9,172 nt of DNA from JAWLBR01 sp041687495 (lineage in GTDB: Bacteria > Bacillota > Limnochordia > DTU087 > JAAYGB01), in the NCBI GenBank assembly GCA_041687495.1, contig JAWLBR010000105.1:1-9172 (forward strand), written 5' to 3'. Every line of letters starts with the position of its first letter. The stretch's first letter is position 1. The notes beneath the pieces are model-generated. The model did not search any database, was not told where the DNA came from, and saw only the letters and a program-made list of their open reading frames with translations. Positions 1-5,450 of this stretch are shown one piece after another. Made by a program: the position numbers and the translations under genes.

Positions 1-1
1 G

Positions 2-223
2 GCCAGCCTTTACCAGACCCTATTGGCGGACGTCCTGCCCACGTACTACGATGACCGTCCGAGATGGCAGGCCATGATGCGTTCTAGCATAGACATGTCA
101 ATAGAGCGCTTTGCCGCTACCCGCATGGTGCAGGAGTACTACAACCTGATGTACTGGCCTGAGACAACGGTGCAGAAAGTCAAGACAAGCGGAGCTCAAC
201 CGGTTACAACCCACATTTCCTAG
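2..223 (+). CDS. glgP: Alpha-glucan phosphorylase, C-terminal fragment (5' end outside window)
   Basis: Only the last 73 codons are present; the frame is open to the left edge, so the TTG at 23 is internal and not a start. The fragment shows the typical C-terminal helices of GT35 alpha-glucan phosphorylases of the shorter bacterial type. A tyrosine pair precedes an Arg-Pro-x-Trp segment, then a Met-Met-x-x-Ser-Ile helix, then the closing Phe-(x)3-Arg-Met-Val-x-Glu-Tyr element that normally ends these proteins a few residues past a Tyr-x-x-Pro. About 19 extra residues rich in Thr, Val and Lys follow that point, which is a slightly long tail. The family cleaves glycogen, starch or maltodextrins with phosphate to give glucose-1-phosphate, using PLP, in the cytoplasm. 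The PLP lysine and active site lie outside the window, so the assignment rests on the tail alone. No terminator is visible before the next gene, 69 bases downstream on the same strand, so read-through is possible. Confidence 0.75.
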   Translation, partial: ASLYQTLLADVLPTYYDDRPRWQAMMRSSIDMSIERFAATRMVQEYYNLMYWPETTVQKVKTSGAQPVTTHIS

Positions 224-292
224 AGAAAAAGGGGATGAGCGCCTACCTGTCAAAATATGGTTTAGTAACAAAGCCATAGAAAGCGGGTATAG

Positions 293-1417
293 ATGATGGG
301 CACATTGTTCGTAAACGAGACCAGGTTAGTCGACAATTTTTGCCACCTAGTCAGTATAGACAGCGCTACGGGGAATGAAAGACTCATTGCCGACGAGCTA
401 AAGCGGCAGCTCACGGCTTTGGGAGCTGAAGTTTCCGAAGACAATGCCGGAGAGGCCATTGGAGGTAACTGCGGAAACCTCATTGCCAAGTTCCCGGGGA
501 CTAAGGCTGGCCCAACTATAATGCTGTCAGCTCATATGGATCGGGTTGAGCCAGGGCAAGGAATTGAACCGGTGATCGTCGATGGGGTAATCCGCAGCAA
601 GGGCGACACCATTCTCGCATCAGATGATATCGCCGGAGTTGCTGAGATCCTAGAGGCACTTACCCTCGCTAAAGAGAGCAATCTTGACCACGTTCCAGTT
701 GAAGTAGTCTTTACCATCGCCGAAGAAGGTGGACTAAACGGCGCCAAAGGCCTGGATCCAAAGAACCTCAAGGCTGAGATGGGCTTTATGCTCGACGGTG
801 GGGGATCTGTGGGTACTGTCACCGTCCAGGCTCCTGCTCAGACGGGAGTTGTGGCAACGTTTCGGGGGCAAGCAGCCCACGCTGGAATCGCACCGGAGAA
901 GGGGGTCAATGCCCTCAAAGCAGCGGCAGTGGCAGTGGCCAACATGAACCTCGGACGCAACGATGAAGTGACCACGTCCAATATCGGGGTTTTTACCTCG
1001 GGAAGAGCCACTAACATCGTTCCCGACACAGCGGTGATCAAGGGTGAAGCCCGCAGCCGCAATCCTGAGAAACTCAAGGAGCAGGTCACCCATATGCTCA
1101 AGTGCATTGATGACGCCTGCACCCTGACAGGAGCTACTGTGGAACTAAGAGTGGAAGAAAGCTACCCTGCCTTCCACCTCAACGAAGCCGATCCCGTGGT
1201 TCAGATCACAGCCAAAGCCTGTGACCGACTGGGCATACCCATGGAGTTGGTCGGCAGCGGCGGCGGCAGTGATGCCAACATCCTCAACGGCAAGGGAGTT
1301 CCATGTGTTGTTTTTGGGATGGGGTTTGAGGATGTCCACAGCACCAACGAGTCGATCCCCGTGGATCAGCTGATCAAGGGCGCTCAGCTGGTTTTGGCTC
1401 TCTTGGAAACAGCGTAG
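293..1417 (+). CDS. M20-family PepT-like metallopeptidase
   Basis: This 374-residue cytoplasmic di-zinc peptidase resembles tripeptidase T-like M20 enzymes (B. subtilis YqjE type). All expected catalytic positions are visible: His81 and the supporting Asp83 in SAHMD, the metal-bridging Asp in the DD pair at 111-112, the general-base and metal-ligand Glu144-Glu145, Asp168, and the last metal ligand His349 in VHSTNES. The dimerisation ('lid') domain spans roughly 180-295, with the AAHAG element at 194-198 and GRATNIVPD at 237-245. Length fits the family. The start is uncertain: ATG 293 and ATG 296 are adjacent, TTG 305 is a third possibility, and only a weak purine stretch (AAAGCGGG) precedes them. 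It follows the phosphorylase gene by 69 bases and is followed by its own terminator. The family removes N-terminal residues from short peptides, but the exact substrate cannot be read from sequence, and an amidohydrolase role is not excluded. Confidence 0.9.
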   Translation: MMGTLFVNETRLVDNFCHLVSIDSATGNERLIADELKRQLTALGAEVSEDNAGEAIGGNCGNLIAKFPGTKAGPTIMLSAHMDRVEPGQGIEPVIVDGVIRSKGDTILASDDIAGVAEILEALTLAKESNLDHVPVEVVFTIAEEGGLNGAKGLDPKNLKAEMGFMLDGGGSVGTVTVQAPAQTGVVATFRGQAAHAGIAPEKGVNALKAAAVAVANMNLGRNDEVTTSNIGVFTSGRATNIVPDTAVIKGEARSRNPEKLKEQVTHMLKCIDDACTLTGATVELRVEESYPAFHLNEADPVVQITAKACDRLGIPMELVGSGGGSDANILNGKGVPCVVFGMGFEDVHSTNESIPVDQLIKGAQLVLALLETA

Positions 1418-1454
1418 ACAATCTGTACCAGAGCACAGGTTTAGCTACCTACAG

Positions 1455-1485
1455 TCCCCGGCCAACTTGGTCGGGGATTTTGTTG
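1455..1485 (+). terminator. Intrinsic terminator of the PepT-like peptidase gene
   Basis: A 9-bp stem (TCCCCGGCC paired with GGTCGGGGA, one G-U wobble) has a 5-base loop AACTT and is followed directly by TTTTGTT. It lies 37 bases after the peptidase stop codon and points the right way to end that transcript. Confidence 0.85.
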
Positions 1486-1544
1486 CCTGGAGACACGAAA
1501 AACGAGTTTCCAGCAAAGCCGGTCCCGTATGGTTCTGCAAGGAT

Positions 1545-1580
1545 GAAAAGGGGCACCGCTTAGGCAAAAGGCGGTGCCAA
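1545..1580 (-). terminator. Intrinsic terminator of the cotJ operon
   Basis: Perfect 8-bp arms GGCACCGC (1552-1559) and GCGGTGCC (1571-1578) enclose an 11-base loop. Read on the minus strand, the hairpin is followed by CCTTTTC, a short T tract. It lies about 30 bases beyond the cotJC stop codon and faces the peptidase terminator, so each gene of this convergent pair has its own terminator. The T tract is modest, so termination may be partial. Confidence 0.65.
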
Positions 1581-1611
1581 AAGAACACTTGTTACCTGGG
1601 AAAGCCTACTC

Positions 1612-2184
1612 TCACATATACCTGGGATGTTCGTAGTACTCCTGAACCTTCATCAAGGTCTCACCAAACCGTTGGAAGTGAACGACTTCTCGCTCCCGCA
1701 GGAACCGTAAAGCATCTGTAACACCAGGATCGTCAGACAGCTGAATTAGATACTCATAAGTTGATCTAGCTTTTTGCTCAGCAGCCATATCTTCGTGTAG
1801 GTCAGTAATTGGATCACCCTTGGACTGGATATAGGCGGCTGTCCACGGTACTCCATCGCCATTGACGAAGTACAGGGCTTTGTCATGGTCAGCGTAGTAT
1901 CCTTCTAGCCCGGCCTCTTTGATTTCCTCAATTGAGGCGTCTTTGATCAGGTTGTAGACTATGGCAGCCACGATCTCCATATGGGCCAGCTCTTCTGTGC
2001 CAATATCTGTCAGTGTCCCAATTCCCTCTTTGATTGGCATGGTATACCGTTGAGTCAGATACCGCAGCGATGCAGCCAACTCCCCGTCCGGACCACCGTA
2101 TTGGGTGATCACAGCCTTAGCCAACTTAGGGTTGGGGCCCTGCACGCTTACCGGATACTCGAGTTTTTTCTCGTATAACCACAT
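1612..2184 (-). CDS. cotJC: Spore coat protein CotJC, manganese-catalase family
   Basis: The 190-residue protein matches the short manganese-catalase proteins of the spore inner coat, with the usual CotJC length. The five di-manganese ligands expected from Lactobacillus-type Mn-catalase are all present with proper spacing: Glu35 (GELAASLRY), Glu65 and His68 (GTEELAHME), Glu136 (AAEQKAR) and His169 (REREVVHFQRF). It therefore probably keeps the ability to dismutate hydrogen peroxide, although coat localisation is inferred from the family. The ATG start lies 3 bases after the cotJB stop; its ribosome-binding site AAGGAGG lies inside the last codons of cotJB, which implies translational coupling. 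It is the last gene of a three-gene operon and is followed by a terminator. Confidence 0.95.
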   Translation of the reverse strand: MWLYEKKLEYPVSVQGPNPKLAKAVITQYGGPDGELAASLRYLTQRYTMPIKEGIGTLTDIGTEELAHMEIVAAIVYNLIKDASIEEIKEAGLEGYYADHDKALYFVNGDGVPWTAAYIQSKGDPITDLHEDMAAEQKARSTYEYLIQLSDDPGVTDALRFLREREVVHFQRFGETLMKVQEYYEHPRYM

Positions 2185-2187
2185 CCC

Positions 2188-2481
2188 CTAATCCCTCCTT
2201 GCCATTGGGGCGTTAATTTGCCACGGCCACGGCATGTCAAGCCACTTCCATTCCCCTTCGCTGGTGCAATGACCGAAGTTAACTAACGGTCCAAACATTT
2301 GTCCGTACTCCCTTTTGACGACATCAAACTCCCGACTAACGCGATTGAACATCCGCAGCGCCTCAGCGTCTTCTGGATGGGTATCCAAGAACAAGTTCAG
2401 TTCAACCAACGTAAACTCCAATTCCATCAAGTCCATCAGCATTTCCCACTGCTGAGGATGCATTTCCCGATCGTGGTCCAC
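2188..2481 (-). CDS. cotJB: Spore coat protein CotJB
   Basis: This 97-residue small acidic protein has a GTG start placed 7 bases after a strong GGAGG (AAAGGAGGAAGACAG-GTG). Family features are clear: a leucine-rich helix with FLDTHPEDAEAL at about residues 31-42, a second helix ending in a Tyr-Gly...Phe-Gly-Pro-Leu-Val-Asn-Phe-Gly stretch at 59-70, and a tryptophan-rich tail with WKWLDMPWPWQ at about 78-88. CotJB has no known enzymatic activity; it is encoded with CotJA and CotJC and is thought to help assemble or place CotJC in the coat. It starts 25 bases after cotJA ends and overlaps the ribosome-binding site of cotJC. Confidence 0.93.
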   Translation of the reverse strand: MDHDREMHPQQWEMLMDLMELEFTLVELNLFLDTHPEDAEALRMFNRVSREFDVVKREYGQMFGPLVNFGHCTSEGEWKWLDMPWPWQINAPMARRD

Positions 2482-2506
2482 CTGTCTTCCTCCTTTCCGT
2501 CTGCAG

Positions 2507-2653
2507 TTACCTTCGCTCCCTCGGCAGATAGGGGCGATACAAGTCTGGGAAAATCGTCCCCCGCATCAGGCCAACATCGGGCGGCCACACTCGGCCAAAC
2601 CGCTGAATCGGAACATAAGCTTGTGCCAGCCTCGGTCTTTCGATCCGCTCCAT
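2507..2653 (-). CDS. cotJA: Spore coat-associated protein CotJA (48 residues)
   Basis: This short gene was found by translating the gap upstream of cotJB. It begins with ATG at 2651-2653, 7 bases after a very strong ribosome-binding site AGGAGAGGAGG, and ends with TAA at 2507-2509. The protein begins MERIERPRLAQAYVPIQRFG; the second half contains PPDVGLMRGTIFPDLYRPY, the characteristic conserved CotJA block. An in-frame stop lies upstream of the ribosome-binding site, so the protein is not longer. At 48 residues it is clearly shorter than the B. subtilis protein (about 80 residues) and keeps little more than the conserved core. It is the first gene of the operon, and CotJA is needed with CotJC for coat incorporation in B. 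subtilis (established for that species, inferred here). Confidence 0.92.
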   Translation of the reverse strand: MERIERPRLAQAYVPIQRFGRVWPPDVGLMRGTIFPDLYRPYLPRERR

Positions 2654-2682
2654 CTTCAGGCCTCCTCTCCTAATCGTCCCGA

Positions 2683-2710
2683 TATCCTATTCACACTGCA
2701 GGTTAATGGT
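2683..2710 (-). promoter_or_regulatory. Tentative mother-cell (sigma-K/E-like) promoter of cotJ
   Basis: On the minus strand, AATAGGATA (2683-2691) fits a sigma-K type -10 element CATAnnnTA at all positions but the first. GACC, with ACC at 2708-2710, lies 16 bases upstream as a possible -35. Transcription would start just ahead of the cotJA ribosome-binding site, leaving a leader of about 20-25 bases. The gap between the pgi terminator and cotJA holds no good vegetative promoter. B. subtilis cotJ is sigma-E dependent; the match here looks closer to sigma-K, and the two consensus sequences overlap. Confidence 0.35.
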
Positions 2711-2711
2711 C

Positions 2712-2748
2712 AAAAGAAAAATACCACCCTCACAAAAGCGAGAGTGGC
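2712..2748 (-). terminator. Intrinsic terminator of pgi
   Basis: On the minus strand the arms CCACTCTC and GAGGGTGG (2740-2747 and 2724-2731) pair over 8 bp with one U-G wobble, with an 8-base loop. The tract ATTTTTCTTTT follows immediately. It lies about 80 bases after the pgi stop codon and separates pgi from the cotJ operon on the same strand. Confidence 0.85.
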
Positions 2749-2826
2749 ATTCCTGGTTGTCCGATATAACATCTGACGTCTTCTAAAGCGACTAATCCCA
2801 CACCGATAGGCGGCGGTAGGTTCTTG

Positions 2827-4191
2827 TTACTCGTTCTCTTGCTGCAGGCGGGCCAACAGCTTGGCTTGCTCTGCCTCAAATCCGGGCTTACCCAGCAAGG
2901 CAAACATGTTTCTCTTGTACGCCTCTACGCCTGGCTGATCAAAGGGATTGACTCCCAAGAGATATCCACTGAGTCCGCAGGCCTTCTCAAAGAAGTAGAT
3001 GAGACTGCCACAGTGAAATTCTGTGAGTTGCGGCACCTTCACCTGCATATTGGGCACGCCACCGTCGATGTGAGCTAATACAGTTCCTTCCATGGCCTTC
3101 TTGTTGACGTAATCCATAGTCTGATCAGCCAAGTAGTTCAGGCCATCCAAATTATCCGGGTCTTTAGTAATCTCCATATCCAGCCGAGGTTGCTCCACCT
3201 TCAGGACGGTCTCCATGAGAATCCGACGACCCTCTTGAATGTACTGTCCCATGGAGTGCAGATCTGTGGTGAAGTCTACCGCTGCTGGGAAAATACCCTT
3301 ATTGTCCTTGCCTTCACTTTCTCCGTACAGCTGCTTCCACCACTCTGAGAAGAAGTGGAGGTTAGGTTCGTAGTTGACCATCAGCTCAACGGTGTATCCC
3401 TTGCGATACAGCGCATTGCGGACCACAGCGTACTGATAAGCTGGATTCTCCTCCAAGCTCTCTTTTCCATAAGCATCGCAGCCCCAGGCTGCACCTTCCA
3501 TCAATGCATCGATGTCATACCCAGCAGCAGCAATTGGCAACAGCCCAACCGGAGTCAGTACCGAGTACCGACCGCCGACATCATCAGGAATGACAAAGGT
3601 CTCGTATCCCTGCTCATCTGCCAAACTGCGCAGAGCGCCTTTGGCTTTGTCAGTGGTAGCGTAAATGCGGCCTTTCGCCTCTTCCTTACCGTATTTTGCT
3701 TCCATCCAGTCCTTGAGGACACGGAATGCCAAGGCTGGCTCCGTTGTGGTCCCAGACTTGGAGATCACGTTGACCGAAACGTCTTTTCCTTCCAGAAGGT
3801 CCAACAGATCCCGATGGTAGCTGGAGCTGATGCTGTTGCCGACAAAGTAGACCTCTAGCCCCTTACCCGTGGCCCGAGCCATCAGGTTGCTGAAGCTGTG
3901 ACCCAGCATCTCGATGACCGCTCTTGCGCCCAGATAGGAGCCGCCGATACCGACTACCAGTAAGACATCGGAGTCACTTTGAATCTTCTTGGCCGCCTGT
4001 TTGATGCGAGCAAACTCGTCCTTGTCATAGTTGAAAGGAAGATCAATCCATCCCAGGAAGTCGCTGCCGGCGCCAGTGCCCTGATGCAAAGCCCGATGTG
4101 CCAGTGCGACCGGCTCAGCCATGTTGCTCAGTTCATGCTGGCCCAAGAACTGGGAGACTCCTTGGTAGTCAAAACCCAAATACTTCTCCAT
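2827..4191 (-). CDS. pgi: Glucose-6-phosphate isomerase
   Basis: Reversibly converts glucose-6-phosphate to fructose-6-phosphate (glycolysis and gluconeogenesis, cytoplasm). With the ATG start at 4191 the protein has 454 residues, the usual length of bacillar/clostridial-type Pgi. Visible motifs: the phosphate-binding VGIGGSYLGARAV (about 80-92), the sugar-phosphate loop ISKSGTTTEPA (143-153), PGI signature 1 DVGGRYSVLTPVG (about 204-216), and signature 2 ending in LGVNPFDQPGVE (412-423). Catalytic residues known from Geobacillus Pgi fall one position later here: Glu291 in YGESEGK, His312 in DLHSMGQ, and Lys426 just after the signature. The frame also allows GTG at 4200, but that GTG is part of the ribosome-binding site GGGGTGAT, so ATG 4191 is preferred. 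The gene has its own vegetative promoter and terminator, so it is probably monocistronic. Confidence 0.97.
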   Translation of the reverse strand: MEKYLGFDYQGVSQFLGQHELSNMAEPVALAHRALHQGTGAGSDFLGWIDLPFNYDKDEFARIKQAAKKIQSDSDVLLVVGIGGSYLGARAVIEMLGHSFSNLMARATGKGLEVYFVGNSISSSYHRDLLDLLEGKDVSVNVISKSGTTTEPALAFRVLKDWMEAKYGKEEAKGRIYATTDKAKGALRSLADEQGYETFVIPDDVGGRYSVLTPVGLLPIAAAGYDIDALMEGAAWGCDAYGKESLEENPAYQYAVVRNALYRKGYTVELMVNYEPNLHFFSEWWKQLYGESEGKDNKGIFPAAVDFTTDLHSMGQYIQEGRRILMETVLKVEQPRLDMEITKDPDNLDGLNYLADQTMDYVNKKAMEGTVLAHIDGGVPNMQVKVPQLTEFHCGSLIYFFEKACGLSGYLLGVNPFDQPGVEAYKRNMFALLGKPGFEAEQAKLLARLQQENE

Positions 4192-4195
4192 ATTT

Positions 4196-4203
4196 ATCAC
4201 CCC
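4196..4203 (-). promoter_or_regulatory. Ribosome-binding site that decides the pgi start
   Basis: GGGGTGAT on the minus strand matches the extended anti-Shine-Dalgarno complement (GGAGGTGATC) and stands 4 bases before ATG 4191. The in-frame GTG at 4200 lies within it and is therefore unlikely to be the start. Confidence 0.75.
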
Positions 4204-4229
4204 ATTAAAGAAAGCACTTTTACCCGCCG

Positions 4230-4258
4230 ATTGTACACCACAAACTGGAAAAAGACAA
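4230..4258 (-). promoter_or_regulatory. Vegetative (sigma-A type) promoter of pgi
   Basis: On the minus strand, TTGTCT (4253-4258) and TACAAT (4230-4235) are separated by exactly 17 bases. The -10 differs from TATAAT at one position and the -35 from TTGACA at two. The expected transcription start, near 4223, leaves a leader of about 32 bases before the ATG. Confidence 0.75.
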
Positions 4259-4351
4259 GCTAAGGCAACAGCCCCACACTCTGTGAGTTTGCTGTAACAT
4301 GCCGTCGGAGGCCTTCTCAGCTGGTTAGGCCACCGTGATTAGTGTTGGCCA

Positions 4352-5191
4352 TTACCGGAAATTTATCTGGTAAAACAAACGAATCGCCCATTCCCTCACT
4401 GAATCAGGCAGGAGTCGTGCTAAGGTTAAGAACTGCCGGGATGCGAAGTCCCCCGCAGGGTATCTAGCCCGCGGCTTTCTGACGTTGATGGCCTTCCAAA
4501 CCTGGGCGGCAACGACCTCGGGGCCCGGCGCTCGACGGAGGTTTACATCGATGGTCCTCCAGCTGGCCCTCACCCATCGATGGTATGGAGACTGTGAGTC
4601 GTCCACATCTCTGGCAAACTGGGTAGCGTTATTGAAATTGGTGTTGATGTCTCCAGGAAGAATCCCGATCACCCGCACTCCAAAGGGACGCAGCTCCTGG
4701 CGCAACCCTTCCGTAAAGGCCTCCACAGCGTGTTTGCTCGCGGAGTAATGCGCTTGGTAGGGAATGACCAATTTACCAGCCAAGGAACTGACATTGACGA
4801 TTATGCCCTCTCGGCGCTGCCTCATATGGGGAACTACGGCCTGGGTGACCCGCAGTAGACCAAACACGTTGAGATCAAACTGTTTCATGGCCAGCTCAAT
4901 GGGAACATTTTCAATGGGACCGTACACCGCCCCACCGGCATTGTTCACTAAGACGTCCAGATGACCGGTTGCTTTGAGTACTTGGTCGACGGCGTTCTGC
5001 ACGGAACTGGAATCGGTGACATCCATAGCTACGAACTGAACACATTCACGTAGCTCTTTGGTCAACTCTGGGACCTTAGCCAAATTACGGGTGGTTCCCC
5101 ACACCTGGTAGCCTTTCTTTGCCAACAGCGTGGCTGTGGCAGCTCCGATTCCACTGGAAGCGCCGGTTACCAGTACGTTCTCTTTCGGCAC
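4352..5191 (-). CDS. Short-chain dehydrogenase/reductase (SDR), probably NADP(H)-dependent
   Basis: A classical SDR of 279 residues when started at GTG 5191, which stands 6 bases after AAAGGGGAG. The open frame reaches back to 5296, but those 35 residues show no SDR features and place the Rossmann strand too far in. Visible: the dinucleotide loop VTGASSGIG (8-16), Arg35 just after the second beta-strand (an NADP-preference sign), the acidic DVTD (57-60), the NNAGG loop (83-87), active-site Asn108, Ser136, Tyr149 and Lys153 (YSASK), and PGDINTNF (179-186). The C-terminal 40 or so residues form the extra helices found in 17-beta-HSD-like SDRs (cd05374 type). The substrate cannot be deduced. It is divergent from the decarboxylase gene, with a 259-base spacer, and sits upstream of pgi on the same strand, with no clear terminator between. 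Confidence 0.92.
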   Translation of the reverse strand: MPKENVLVTGASSGIGAATATLLAKKGYQVWGTTRNLAKVPELTKELRECVQFVAMDVTDSSSVQNAVDQVLKATGHLDVLVNNAGGAVYGPIENVPIELAMKQFDLNVFGLLRVTQAVVPHMRQRREGIIVNVSSLAGKLVIPYQAHYSASKHAVEAFTEGLRQELRPFGVRVIGILPGDINTNFNNATQFARDVDDSQSPYHRWVRASWRTIDVNLRRAPGPEVVAAQVWKAINVRKPRARYPAGDFASRQFLTLARLLPDSVREWAIRLFYQINFR

Positions 5192-5197
5192 TGTAAG

Positions 5198-5206
5198 CTC
5201 CCCTTT
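5198..5206 (-). promoter_or_regulatory. Ribosome-binding site that decides the SDR start
   Basis: AAAGGGGAG on the minus strand stands 6 bases before GTG 5191. The codon after the GTG begins PKENVLVTGAS, the normal N-terminus of an SDR. No comparable site precedes the upstream start at 5296. Confidence 0.7.
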
Positions 5207-5438
5207 CGAGTGGTTGGGTTGCGCCTGCGCTTTCGGAAGCCCTCTTCCCATCCTTTGCAGGTCAGATTCATCCACGAGATTTGCTCTGTTTACCAAACTA
5301 CGTCACAAGACGCGACCAGATTTCGGGTACACTACTTCATGTTACTCCAGACGTGGGTTTTTACACAACGTTTACTTAGCCTTGTAGGAACAGGATGGCA
5401 CACCGAGAATACTAGCTAGGTTGTCCATCGTTTTGATT

Positions 5439-5445
5439 GAGGTGA
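5439..5445 (+). promoter_or_regulatory. Ribosome-binding site that decides the decarboxylase start
   Basis: GAGGTGA stands 5 bases before TTG 5451. TTG 5421 and GTG 5442 are also in frame, but 5421 has no ribosome-binding site and 5442 lies within this one. Confidence 0.6.
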
Positions 5446-5450
5446 CGTCC

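Larger units (their letters stand above)
5192..5450. other. Divergent intergenic region between the SDR and decarboxylase genes
   Basis: This 259-base spacer must hold promoters for two divergent genes. I could not find a convincing sigma-A promoter on either strand. The best plus-strand candidate is TTGTAG (5382-5387), 17 bases, GAGAAT (5405-5410), which is weak. A small hairpin CGTC-ACAA-GACG lies at 5301-5312 and a palindrome CTAGCTAG near 5412-5419. No riboswitch or T-box pattern is recognisable. The open frames that run into it from both sides look like extensions lacking ribosome-binding sites. Confidence 0.4.

Noticed and set aside
23..223. A 66-codon gene starting at TTG 23
   Set aside because: The same frame is open to the left edge and the extra residues continue the phosphorylase C-terminus. 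It is the tail of a larger gene.
265..293. A promoter GTAACA-17-TATAGA directly in front of the peptidase start
   Set aside because: The -10 would overlap the start codon, giving a leaderless or truncated transcript, and the -35 matches only 4 of 6. Read-through from the phosphorylase gene is simpler.
734..1093. Antisense frames of about 95-120 codons across the peptidase gene
   Set aside because: They lie opposite a well-recognised gene, have no ribosome-binding site and show no recognisable protein features.
1467..1721. An 84-codon plus-strand frame between the peptidase and cotJC
   Set aside because: It begins inside the peptidase terminator, runs over the cotJ terminator and then antisense into cotJC. 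It has no plausible ribosome-binding site.
2299..2673. A 124-codon plus-strand frame across cotJB and cotJA
   Set aside because: It is opposite two recognised coat genes with good ribosome-binding sites. Its composition is that of a shadow frame.
3355..3858. A 167-codon plus-strand frame opposite pgi
   Set aside because: It is the shadow of the pgi codons on the other strand. It has no family motifs, and pgi is certain in this region.
4268..4351. Terminator candidates after the SDR gene (ACAGC/GCTGT, GGCCA/TGGCC and GGCCT/AGGCC pairings)
   Set aside because: The stems are only about 5 bp, some exclude each other, and none is followed by a T tract on the minus strand.
5192..5296. A 35-residue N-terminal extension of the SDR
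   Set aside because: The extension has no SDR features and no ribosome-binding site, while GTG 5191 has a good one and gives a normal N-terminus.
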